Part shown: positions 36,248 to 46,741 of the stretch, piece after piece | Layout: every line of letters begins with the position of its first letter | Numbering within the stretch: the first letter of the stretch is position 1 | DNA from: Coffea arabica | Taxonomy: Eukaryota; Streptophyta; Magnoliopsida; Gentianales; Rubiaceae | DNA length: 64,000 bases | Direction of reading: 5' to 3' | Assembly (NCBI RefSeq): GCF_036785885.1 | Contig: NC_092320.1 | Span: 13,703,557-13,767,556 of the forward strand | Made by a program: the position numbers and the translations under genes | The notes under the pieces: generated by a model | What the model saw: the letters and a program-made list of their open reading frames with translations, nothing else | What the model was told of the DNA's origin: nothing | Databases searched by the model: none

Positions 36248-37371
36248 ATTAGTTTCCACCATTAATTACTTGTTGCTAAAGAAATATTACTCCTAACCAG
36301 CCCAGTGATTTTGCATTTACTCTTATCAATTATGAACTTGTTTGTAATGTTGTACAGACATAACTAGGTTAATATTTACCGGAATGGTTCAGCCTCAGGG
36401 GTGGAACGTTGCATGTTATACGTATACCTAATTTTAGCTTTTTATATGTAATTCTGTAACCTTGTTAGGAGATTTTATTTGCTTCTCTTTCTCAACATAA
36501 TGGTAGGAATAATCTATCTATTAGTCTAAGAATTTTTTGGCACAAGCAAATTTACCAGTATGAAGCAAGGGTAGATAAATCAGTGTGGGGAAATCAAAAT
36601 TAATATCTCTTTCTTTCCCCTGTAAAAACTTGAAAAGGAATACAACATCGTAAGGAACTTTTCATTTTTTTATGCATAGACCCTACTGAAGTGTTAATTG
36701 TCTCTTCTGCCATTAAATTCACAAGACTATTATTCGTCGGAATATTCAGTCCGATTACATGCTACTTATAGCTCTCCCAGTAATTGTGATGCACACTATA
36801 CAATTGAGCAGCTGCATGCATAATGTTTCTGAGACTGAGAGCTATGGCACCTATCCTTGAACGTCACACTATTTTGATTGAAAGAAAATCTCTCTTCTGG
36901 CGACAAATAGGGATGATATATGCTAAATTTGCATTTGTTTTTTGGTTGATAAATGCTAAATTAGCAGTTCGATAGAAAGAAAATGAATGTCTGGAATAGT
37001 TACAAGGGTGATACACAGTGAGATGCCTTCGAGCGAGAATCCATAATTATCGAAGAAATGAAGGTGAGAATTTAGAAATTTCACCAATTTAATTCAGGCA
37101 ATTAATGATAAACTTTCGTCATAAATAGATTGGATTTATGAGGAAAGTTTCATTACGATTGACTTTCTTTCTTCACTTATGTATTATTACATTCATTAAA
37201 TGTTTAAAGCCAAAAGACAGGAATAGAAAATTCATCATAAAGTTCATATTTGTGAAGTTCAAGTGAATAGTCCTTTTATTCCACCAGCTTGACTCGCTAA
37301 TAGGAGACTATTTTCGACTTCATTGTCATACTGCTGGCTATAGCTAGCCTCACACCAGCTTGGCTGGCTAC

Positions 37372-37812
37372 TTAATTGCGATGTGGTAGCTTGCAGTAGC
37401 TCTCCCCGCAGTTGTCCATGCAGCTGCGAAATTTCGCCTTATCTGTCCAAGATCAAAATATAATCATTAAGAAATTGAAGTGTTTTTCTTTTTTTTTCCC
37501 CCCCTTGCAAATGTGTATAAACTTTGTGCAGACAGAGTATTAGAGAGAACTGGAGAGATGACTAAGTAGTTGTTTACCTGTAGAAATGTGAGAGCATTGA
37601 CGAAGGGAACAGCCAAGCTTGCAGAAAAATGGTCCATCCAGAGTTTTTGGAACCTTATCAGAGCAAACAGATTCACAATGGAGCTTACAGTCCTCAGAAA
37701 GAGTGTCTGAGCAGAAGTGCATGCAAGCCTCATAACAATCATCGTCATCAGAATGAGCACTGAAAATCAAGAATGCCATGATACACACTGCTGCTATCCA
37801 CTGGTTTCTCAT
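37372..37812 (-). CDS. Thionin-like secreted Cys-rich peptide, copy D
   Basis: Exon 1 is 37812-37578 and exon 2 is 37442-37372; the product is 101 aa. I chose the ATG at 37812, aligned with copies B and C, rather than the in-frame ATG 12 codons upstream, because the signal peptide MRNQWIAAVCIMAFLIFSAH starts there. The twelve cysteines and tail (MDNCGESYCKLPHRN) are the same as in copy B; the mature peptide differs from B at about one residue (CYEAC versus CSEAC). The flanking DNA, in contrast, resembles copy C, which suggests gene conversion. Confidence 0.86.
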
Positions 37813-37909
37813 CGTTTTTTTTTTTTGGGGTCTTTGGATGCTGATCACTAGTTAAAGAAACAAATAAAAGACAGAGAACTGTGTACAGCCAAGTAGAATC
37901 TTGAGGTGG

Positions 37910-37918
37910 GTTTTATAG
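37910..37918 (-). promoter_or_regulatory. TATA box of peptide copy D
   Basis: CTATAAAAC on the minus strand, 98 bases upstream of the start codon, conserved with copies B and C. Confidence 0.6.
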
Positions 37919-38440
37919 ATTTTTTTTGTTCATCTAACTAACTTCAGCTTGATTAACGTATACGCCACAAAGTGAAAACACGAACATCGAATGACCATCT
38001 TATAATATGTATGGACTAAGTTTCAGTTTGAATGTTAATTTATCACACGTTTAATACATTTCAACCAGAAATCCTGTTGAGGTTAAGTGTTGGAAGAAAA
38101 TTCCTCCGATCCGGTCCAAACTGTTGGATATTGTCAAATAACATCAAATCAGACATGTATTAAAATTTGTCCCGTGAACAGTAATCTGCTTCAAATAAAC
38201 AAAACATATGCATCTACATATATCATATAATTTTGTGATTCAATGTTGCTTCTGATCTAGTACCTTGCAAGTATATTGTATGCCCCTTTGTCGAAAAAAA
38301 TCTTGTAAGACTAAGGTTAGAATTCAAGTGTTGTTAAGCAAATTACTATTCTTTGTATTTTCAGCCAAAAAAAAAAAGAGGTAATTTTAGCAAAGTTTAA
38401 CTCTTCCTGGTAAGTGGAATGTAGTTTTGTATTATAAATT

Positions 38441-39480
38441 TCTTGGTAATCTGTCTCACTTCAAAACATAATTTTGTTTGGTTGAAGCACTCAATGTTTT
38501 TTGGGGCAATAGATGCTCTTAGATTTGCTTATTCTGTATGTATACTTCAATTAAGCAGCTATGTTGTCTCACTTATGGCAGTATCACTGTGTCTAGATTG
38601 TGTACAAATTATACTAGACCTTGGAGCCTTGAGTTGAAAAGGTAAAAGAAGAAGAAAAAAGTTCACAGGCAAAAAGGGTAAGGTAAAAGAAGAAGAACAG
38701 AAATGGTACTCATTTCTTGATTCGTATGCGACTTCTATTTCAAGACTGAACTCTAAGAATATTTACCTTGCGTTTTGTACTTTAAAACCAGCACTGGATG
38801 TGTGTTAAGGGAAAGGGTTGGAAGAAAATCAGCCTCTCACGCTACTCTTTTTGTGGCACTGTATTATTCATTGTGTTTTTCTTAACTTCAGAAATGCAAG
38901 GAAATACATGTCCAGGCTCTAAATGCAGAAGAAGGGGAAATAATTGAATCAAAGATGTTCAATTGGGCAAATTTTTTCTTTCTCTTTTTTTTTTTTTTGC
39001 AACATTTTGAACGGTGCGAGGGGGGAAGAAAAAGAGAAATCAAAGGGAGAAATGAGTAACAGAAAATTGTAAAGTGATTGGCACAGAAAGGAAAAGGTGG
39101 AAGGAATGAGATCAAAGAAATAAAATGTTTAAGCCGAAGTGTATTACTGGCATCAAATTAATGGAGCGAATCAATCTTTGTTTATCCTGAAATCCTAATA
39201 TGTTACCATTTTGAGTAACAAATATCCTGTGCCGTGATCCTTTTTTGTGCGCCAATCTTGAAATTTAATTTGCTGGATTGTATGAATTATTTCATGGATA
39301 TATGGGTGCTTATTGGGCACTTGTTAAGATATATTTTAGATGTTATATTTCTAGAAACATAAAATTAATTATAAAAAGTAAATAAATAAAAATTAATGGA
39401 CAATGTCAAACACAGCAACGAATCTCTTTATTGCTAACTATATATGGCTTTTTACATTCCAGCTATGAATTGCTGCAGAT
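38441..39480. other. Intergenic region between peptide copies D and E
   Basis: No supported gene. Short frames on both strands are low-complexity (K-rich or L-rich) and coincide with A and T runs. Confidence 0.35.
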
Positions 39481-39520
39481 TACGAGTTGAGGTCCGAAAG
39501 CCTTATGATCCGAAAAATTG

Positions 39521-39940
39521 CTAACTCTTCGAACAATTGTTCAAGCAAATGGCCAGTTGCTCCTTATCTGCAAATAACAAACAGAATCAGCTGCTAAAGC
39601 GAAAAAAAAAAAAGAGTCTGTTACACTAAACCTTTCAAATTTTTTTTTTTTTTTGAAACTGAATCCTAAACAGAAGTGTAGAGAGATCGAGCAAGAGATT
39701 ACCAGAATGAAATTTGCTGCATTGGTTAACAAAACAGCTATGCTTATTCTGGGAGGATTCATCTGCAGGTGGATGGCACCTTCTTAGGCACTGCTGAATG
39801 CAGAAATTAACCCGAGGTGGAGGCACGTCCGCGCATTCTTGAAGGCAATCATCCTCGCAATCATTGGCAGCTTCTACAGATACAAAATGGAGAAGTAGTG
39901 CCAGGGACATGATGATAACTACTGGTGCCAGCCTTGCCAT
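39521..39940 (-). CDS. Thionin-like secreted Cys-rich peptide, copy E
   Basis: Exon 1 is 39940-39703 and exon 2 is 39567-39521, with the intron CTG/GTAATC to TTGCAG/ATAAGG at the same place and phase as in copies B-D. The product is 94 aa. The signal peptide is MARLAPVVIIMSLALLLHFV; the mature part shows C-x3-C-x3-C, then C-x3-C-x3-C, then C-x4-C and a final CLNNC. It is diverged in sequence from B-D and has a shorter tail. A TATA box (CTATAAATA) lies about 70 bases upstream. Confidence 0.8.
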
Positions 39941-40010
39941 TGTTATGAAGCTTCACTTTTTTTAATATAATGGAAAACAAAATGGTAGAGAAGAAACTAG
40001 ACAATGGACT

Positions 40011-40019
40011 TATTTATAG
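40011..40019 (-). promoter_or_regulatory. TATA box of peptide copy E
   Basis: CTATAAATA on the minus strand, about 70 bases upstream of the start codon of copy E. Confidence 0.6.
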
Positions 40020-40409
40020 GTAGAAATGATTATTCACATATAAAGTGTTTACTCTATTAAAAGAGGAGAATTTGGTTAATGATTAATTGATAGATACGGG
40101 AATTGAATGACTTACCATTTACAAGCGTTATAATCATTTATTCGGCTCTTCATTTTTATTTTTTTTAGAGAGATTTTAAATTTTACAGCTGAGATACTTA
40201 AACTGCTAGACGATGCTCTAATGCAGGAAAGTTTCTAGCGAAGCATCCAACTTGGGCTCTTTGAAATATGGGCGTGGAATCGCAGCTTACACTTTGGGTT
40301 TTTTTTTTTTGGGGGTAATCTTTTATGTTTTTTTTTTTAATTGTGGTCCTTACAAATCTGCCACTATTCATCTTGTTTTTTTTTTTTTTTTTGGCTTTTA
40401 TTTTTTTGT

Positions 40410-40640
40410 TGAGTCAAACATATTCCAAATGACTAAACTTAACCCGACCACTTTTTTTTTTTTATTTAAAGATGAAGTTTGAAAACTCTGTCAATCATTA
40501 TGTGATCTTTTTTTATATAATTTTTTTAAGCATTATGTGATCAAAACATGGATTAACTGGAAGGATGCCAGTGAACTTAATCAAGTTGAACACTATGGTG
40601 TTGAAATTTCTTTGTTTATTTTAACATGCTTAAAATTATA
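40410..40640 (+). repeat. Diverged direct repeat, first copy
   Basis: CATATTCCAAATGACTAAAC, then GTTTGAAAACTCTGTCA, ATGATC-like stretches and ATCAAGTTGAACA reappear in the same order and orientation at 41045-41240. The identity looks moderate, with small gaps. The element type is unknown. Confidence 0.6.
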
Positions 40641-41044
40641 TATGAATTTAACTTGTTTATTTCTAGAGTTAAATTCAAACGAATTTTTATAAAGTTGAAC
40701 ATAAATTGTTTGAATATTTTACATGTGAATGTTAAATTAAATGCTAATTGACAACTAGCATTTTATTTTGCAATTCGGTTTTCATTTTTCTTTTATGAAA
40801 TTTTGTCCAACCTAACATTCACATGATCTATCGTGTACATATACATATTAACAATTATTACTCTCCCTTGCATTTATATACTTTCCCTATTTAATCTTAC
40901 CTAATATACTTTTTCTATTTAATCTTACCTACCCCTTTGTATTTAGTTACTTTCTCTAATTAATCTTACATTTTAAAAAATATGACGCATAACATATATT
41001 TTAACAAGTACCCATAGGGCACCCTTTAGATAAACTCTTCATTT

Positions 41045-41240
41045 TTATCGAGTAAGTAAAAAATATTCCAAATGAGTAGACTTAACTCGACCACTTTTTG
41101 CTGATTTAACGATGAGTTTGAAAACTCTGTCATGCATTATATGATCAAATCATGGACGAACAGAAGGACTGTGACTGACCTAATCAAGTTAAATATTTTG
41201 ATGCTTAAACTTATTTGTTTATTTTAAAGTGTTTAACATT
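41045..41240 (+). repeat. Diverged direct repeat, second copy
   Basis: Counterpart of 40410-40640: ATATTCCAAATGAGTAGAC, GTTTGAAAACTCTGTCATGC and AATCAAGTTAAATA. The two copies are about 640 bp apart. They could be terminal repeats of a small element or a local duplication. Confidence 0.6.
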
Positions 41241-42121
41241 ATGTATTGATGTAAGAGAAGTAAAAAAAATGAAAAATAAAAGTTGATTACTGGAAGAGAA
41301 AAAATGAAGGAACGAATAAACAAGGAGAAAATAAAACAATGTACAGTAATAAGGGTAGTTTTGTCCTAAAATATCAAGTAAGGGCAAAGTTCCCGTTTGA
41401 TGAGTTTAGGGGGTAAAGTGCAATTGAGGGTAAAATTTAGGGGGGGGGGGTTCAGTGCCTTTAACTAGAATTAAAAAGAAGAAAAAGAGAAATCAAAGAG
41501 GTTATTGCTAGGAGTTAAAGTGAAAAAAATTAGAGAAGAAAATTGAACTGTACAAAACCAAAACTTAAGGAAGGAGGAGGGGGGGGGGGGATTAAGTGTT
41601 CCAATTCCATGTCAAAATTCAATGTAATATTCCATCCAATTACGCGTTCCTAAAGAATCCTAAACACCCTCGTAAAAGTTGTTTAACAGACTTTTACTAT
41701 TTAAATACAGGATTTGTAACCTAACCTGGCATTAATGATTTTTTTTTTTCTCTGTACGCTTCATACTTTTATTGATAAGCTGATAAGTTTACACGAAGAT
41801 TGGGAGCTCCCCATACCAATTTATATCACAGATTGAATGGTAATCCAAACCTGACATTAATGCTGCTAATAAACAAGTAATTCTTCGGTTGCTAATAACA
41901 ATGAAGTAGTTCTTCTGTTTAGCCAATAGCCTCTTGGGCTCTTGGTACCACCAAAATATTTAAGTTTTGGTGGGGGTGGGAAGTCATCCGATAGGAAAAT
42001 CTCGTCGGCTTCTCCTTCCTTTAAACTAAATTAAAGTAGGTTATACAAATATTATTGTTGCGATAAAAAAAGACTCTCTAATCGAGTAATTGTTCACTTC
42101 CCAAGCTCAAAAAAAAAAAGG

Positions 42122-42532
42122 ATGATGACAATTGTGGAGGCAGCTCATTGCAAAGAAGGGATTCAAGAATTTCTATCGTATAGCGTCAAAACCCTCAACG
42201 AAAATCAGAAATCCGTCAAACAATTTCTATCAAACACTGTCAACAATCTTTCAGGTTCTCGCCTACAGACAACTTCCCTTGTGATCCAGCTGCAGCGGAT
42301 GAGGAAGATGAAGATGATGATATATGGTATTTTATAGATTACAATCAAAAAGAAGTTGAGAATGATACTTGGAATGGTTACAGGAAGGTGGAAGTAGATG
42401 AGAGACTGTCTTCTTTAGATTATATTACAGAGGAAACCGAGGACATCCACAATTACCTGCTCGGCCTTGAGAATGGAGGATCAATGTGCTATTTGTCTAG
42501 ATGGTTTTGTTGAAGTTGATCATGAAGATAAT
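42122..42532 (+). pseudogene. RING-type relic R3
   Basis: The third RING relic. It begins MMTIVEAAHCKEGIQEFLSY, similar to R1, with an extra segment (NENQKSVKQF). The frame then shifts near 42260-42300, after which the acidic region and LLGLENGGSMCYLSRWFC follow in another frame. As in R1, the half RING (CAICLDGFVEVDHED) lies out of frame with that end. It is not part of the recent 2.6-kb tandem duplication. Confidence 0.75.
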
Positions 42533-43128
42533 ATGTTATCAATATTAAGTGTTACTTTTTTGTTTTAAAGGAATGCTATTCATAATCAGTATAATGATTT
42601 TGCCTCTCATGTAAAAGAATTCAGATTAATCTTTCCCTTCAATATGATAGATTCGAAACTTTTTTGTAGTGTTGAATAGAAATAGCTGGATAGGTTAATG
42701 TTCTACTTGTATGTACATACCCTAATTTTAGTTTTAACTCAATTGATTTTGCCTTTTATCTATTTTGTAACCTTTAGGAATTTTTATTTGCTTGAATACT
42801 AATATTTTGGTCCATCATGGGGCTTTGCCAACTCAACTTAGTGAAGTGAAGATTGTCATCTCATTGTGGGGACGATGGAATTTGAAAAAATAACTTGAGA
42901 ATCAAAATAAAGATATCTATCTTTGCCCCATAAAATAGTTCAAAGACAAGAACTGAAAATGAATTATAACATCGTCAAGAACTTGATTCATATTCTTTTA
43001 CCCAAAACGATCTTATTCATTTGTAAACTGTCTCTTCGAACTTTTACAAGATTATTTTTCTCTTGAATATTCATTATTCAGTCCTCCACAATAATCAACG
43101 GTTCAAAGCTGTGCATTGCATGCGATTA

Positions 43129-43552
43129 GGCCCGCCAACAGGTCAAGTTTGGGTCGAAATCATTATTCCGACCGAACCCGTCATGCTATACCGGATCCGA
43201 ATTCGGTCCGCAGGTCTTCTACTCTATATCTTTGAACCGGGTCCGACGGGTCTCGGATCCGAGTTGAGTCTACCTGGGAATTCGGGCTATTATATTCATA
43301 AATATATATTGGATAATAGTCATACTGAAAATTGAAGTAAATCTGGGTATTATATTAATAAATATATATATTAAATTATTAATTCATTTATATTTGGATT
43401 TGGGTTGAAATACTATATTCCACATCCGATCTACATTTTTGTTTGAAAAAACGAATCTGAATCCAAAGAACGAAATTATATCCCTACTCGTACTCGAAAT
43501 AATTTGACGGATCCGGTCTAGGTCTTGATCCAGACCCGGACCGTTGACAGGC
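43129..43552. mobile_element. Probable MITE with GGTC/GGGTC-rich ends
   Basis: The left end (GCCCGCCAACAGGTCAAGTTTGGGTC) and the complement of the right end (GCCTGTCAACGGTCCGGGTCTGG) form an imperfect inverted repeat. Subterminal zones are rich in CCGGATCC, GGGTC and ACCCG words, and the centre is AT-rich with TATTATATT repeats. No clear target duplication is seen. A non-autonomous DNA transposon is the best guess. Confidence 0.5.
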
Positions 43553-44375
43553 GTACATGCCATAGTTCTCTAACAATTTTGAGGCAGCCTAAACAATTGT
43601 TTAGGGGTTCTCGGAGATATGGCATCCAAGTAAGCTTATTTAATTTTTTTTTTGCCTGGCCTACAAACAAATGGCATACAAAATGCAATTTTGAGCCAAA
43701 TTAATTCTTTAATTAAGGTTAATTTCTTATAGTTGTTTAAGAAATAATTCTACAAAAAGAGCTGTTTGGTCTAATTATCTCTCATTGAGTTGGTAAGGTC
43801 ATTAATCTCAAAAAAAAAAAAAAAAAAAAAAGAGAGAAAGTGTCTTATAAGATCATGATTTACCACTTATTGCTTAATTCAGTTATGTATTATAAAGTTT
43901 GGAGATTCACCAACCAAAATTTTACCACAAAAATTATTTATTTATTTATTGTACGAAAATTTATTTATTTTTTTAATTCATATTTTTGAATTAGAATTAT
44001 ACCTTCTTTTTAGTTTGTAAATTTAGCGCCTCCCCCTCCTCCCCCCCCTAGCTTTATTATAATTGGCTCCATGACTGCAAATTTCATTTTGTGCAAAACT
44101 TATATATTTAGGCTCCTAAATATCAACCGGTTTAAATTGTTGAAAAAGTACAACACCGTACTTGATGTCAATGTTATTACCCTCAACATTTCTTAAGGAT
44201 TATTGGAGTCCCAATATTATCAATCAACATTCAATTAGGAAACACTCCGAATCCTCCTATGAATCGGTGGGAAACAGTAACGTGCTATACGTGTATTATA
44301 AATATATTAGACTACTACAAGGCAAAAAACTCCGTACCTATTTCCCTTTTCTGTTGAAGGAAAGAGCCAAGAGCA
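43553..44375. other. Intergenic region before the intact RING gene
   Basis: No gene is supported. There is an A run of over 20 bases at about 43810-43831 and a poly-C stretch near 44031-44048. The promoter of the RING-H2 gene must lie in its last few hundred bases. Confidence 0.4.
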
Positions 44376-45275
44376 ATGGCGGTGCTGGAGAGAGTTGAAT
44401 GTTGTAACGTGCGTCTCTTCAGGTGGAATGAAAATCTTTTCAAGAACAAAAAAGTATCAGATTCTCAAGGTCTAGCCCTGTTTGTTATCACAACCGTTTT
44501 GGAAAACTCCAAAAGCTATGGATTACCTAAAAATCATCGTCATGAATGTATTGTCTCTTTCAATCTCCCGGACCTATTCGCCCGAGACAAGAATTTAGGA
44601 CTGAAACTCGTACAGGCTACTCAACAATTTTCATCGTCGGAAGACACTTGCAAAACTCTTGGAGACTCGATTTCGGGTTTCTTGTTTACACGTTTCGACT
44701 TTGATGATGATCCCCAAGCCAAGATTCAACCGGATTCTCCTAAGACAGTCATTGTTGTTGAAGTTTCGCGTTCTTGGTTCGTTCTTTCGGACGGCACGCG
44801 TCGTTCTAAAGTTGCAATCTCCCGGCTTTTGCCTCCGCCTACGATGATTCCCCCTCCTCGAGGGACTTCAGAGGATGGAAACGAGGACAAGGACGACATA
44901 GCTGATCATGAGGGAGTCGAGAAGAATTCGTTTCTACGCTGCTTAAGGGACTGTTTAGGTGTGAGGATGGGAAGGCAGGGGAGGATGGGAAAATCCCTTA
45001 CTCGGGATGACCCTGGAAGAGGAGGTTTTGTGGAAATTTCGCCGGCCGTAGTCGGGAGAAAACGGAAGTGGGAGGATTTTGACAAATCAGTGGATACTTG
45101 CGCCATTTGTTTAGAGGGCTTTGTTGGAGTGGTGGACGAGAAAATTTCCATTACCAGTTGTTCTCACGTTTTCCACAAGAATTGTATATTAAGATGGCTG
45201 ATGTTCAACAGCAATTCTTGTCCAACCTGTAGACTTGTGCTGCCTCTGGGCTTTAATATGATGAAGATGAATTAA
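44376..45275 (+). CDS. RING-H2 finger protein, probable E3 ubiquitin ligase
   Basis: An intronless frame of 299 aa. The C-terminal RING-H2 has all ligands: C242, C245, C262, H264, H267, C270, C282 and C285 (TCAICLEGF, SCSHVFHKNC, SCPTC). The N-terminal 180 residues are not recognised; a basic stretch GRKRKWE (227-233) could be a nuclear signal. RING-H2 proteins recruit E2 enzymes and ubiquitinate partners; the substrate is unknown. It is the only intact RING gene of the cluster: the three relics upstream (R1-R3) carry a related first half (CAICLDGFV versus CAICLEGFV), but their N-terminal parts do not align clearly with it. Confidence 0.86.
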   Translation: MAVLERVECCNVRLFRWNENLFKNKKVSDSQGLALFVITTVLENSKSYGLPKNHRHECIVSFNLPDLFARDKNLGLKLVQATQQFSSSEDTCKTLGDSISGFLFTRFDFDDDPQAKIQPDSPKTVIVVEVSRSWFVLSDGTRRSKVAISRLLPPPTMIPPPRGTSEDGNEDKDDIADHEGVEKNSFLRCLRDCLGVRMGRQGRMGKSLTRDDPGRGGFVEISPAVVGRKRKWEDFDKSVDTCAICLEGFVGVVDEKISITSCSHVFHKNCILRWLMFNSNSCPTCRLVLPLGFNMMKMN

Positions 45276-46741
45276 GAACTTGTACTAGTACTACTGATCT
45301 ACACAGCTTTATAGTTAAGTTTAGCAGTCTAATTTTAACACTTTCTTTTAGTTAATTCTCTCATTTGTATTGATTTTGGGATTATGTATTATGGATTCGG
45401 AGTTTCACACGTTGAATTCTACCTAGTTCAAAGCGATTGATATAGTTTTTACAATATTTTATGTAAACTTATGCAATGCGAGCGTAAACTTGTACAATTC
45501 AGAGTCACATTCTATATTTTAAGAGCCACGGATGATGAGAGTGACGCTGAAATCAATTGTCCAACGAGGTTGGGGATAAGATGATACTGTGATAATTGGA
45601 TATGGATTCTGTAAAGGCTAAAACATCAGTAACGTTAGTAGCTGCTCATAAGATTCTGTTGAGCGGAGTTATGTTGATGATTTTCACAAAAGAAACCAAC
45701 TTCTTCTGACATGCAAACCAGCCACCAGCCCAGAAAAATCACCAGTAGATTGTTAGGCAGAAATAGAATAGCTCATTATTCTCTTACAGAAATGACCTTC
45801 TGAATACTGGGGGGAGGGGGGTGTGTGGGGTGTTATTCATGAATGCATTAAATTGTTATTCGCAGTTATCTTTCCAGCACAAACTATCATTCTCACCTCA
45901 CTTCTGCACATTTTCAGGCAGGACCAATATTACAATCCCATTAGCATGATGTAATTATAGTGCTTCAATATATTCAGTACATGTATGTATAATGGTGAAA
46001 AACAAAAAAAAAAAAAAAAATCGTACTTCTCTTCTCTCATAAAAAAAATTAGAAATAAATAATTTTCTTATTGCAAATGTAATCTAATCAAAGAAAATTC
46101 TAAAACTTAGGCCCCATACAGTTTGTGTGAGACTTTGTGCCAAATAGATGGTTAAAAATAATTAACCAAAATGATGTAACTGAAAAATGCCAGGACCAAC
46201 TTGGTGCATTGCTAGTGGTAAGGAAAATTTTATCTTTTTTTTTTTTTTTAAGCAAGAAACCATTCCAATGATTTGCAATTATGTATGTTAACAATGCAAT
46301 TTGATAACTAGTGGTACATGAGTTTCAAGAACACATTTAATCAGCTCATTATAACGTCTGTCTTCCCCTAACTTTTATAGGACAAAGAATTTAAAAATGA
46401 AATTACTAGTGTATGAAGTGTAGGAGCTCAAAATGACAATGAATATATTAATCACCAATTTTTATAAGACAAAGCTTTTGAAGAAAAGAAAAAATTACTA
46501 GGATTAATTGTCAAATATTCAAACAAAATGCCTAAAAAAATATGCACACAAAACAGAAGATGCTATAATTACTGGAAATCCAATTTTAAAACCAAAAGTG
46601 CAACTCCCATTAATTAAGTCCCAAGATAAAAGGTTAAAATTCCTTTTCTTGTACACAAAATAAAAAGGTTAAAGATCCTTCAACATCCATTATCCTGTTT
46701 TCCTGCCTCCCAGACTCTCAGTTTTCCACAGGCCCACAACC
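45276..46741. other. Intergenic region before FAD oxidoreductase gene
   Basis: The 3' flank of the RING gene and promoter side of the oxidoreductase gene. A G-rich tract (45813-45840) and several A runs are present. I see no gene. Confidence 0.4.

Larger units (their letters stand above)
35870..38440. repeat. Tandem unit 2 (RING relic R2 plus peptide copy D)
   Basis: The second copy of the unit seen at 31980-34635, with the same gene order and orientation. It differs by scattered substitutions and small indels. Confidence 0.75.

Noticed and set aside
35882-36250. R2 as an intact gene
   Set aside because: Stops appear within a few codons of the aligned start and the RING half is out of frame.
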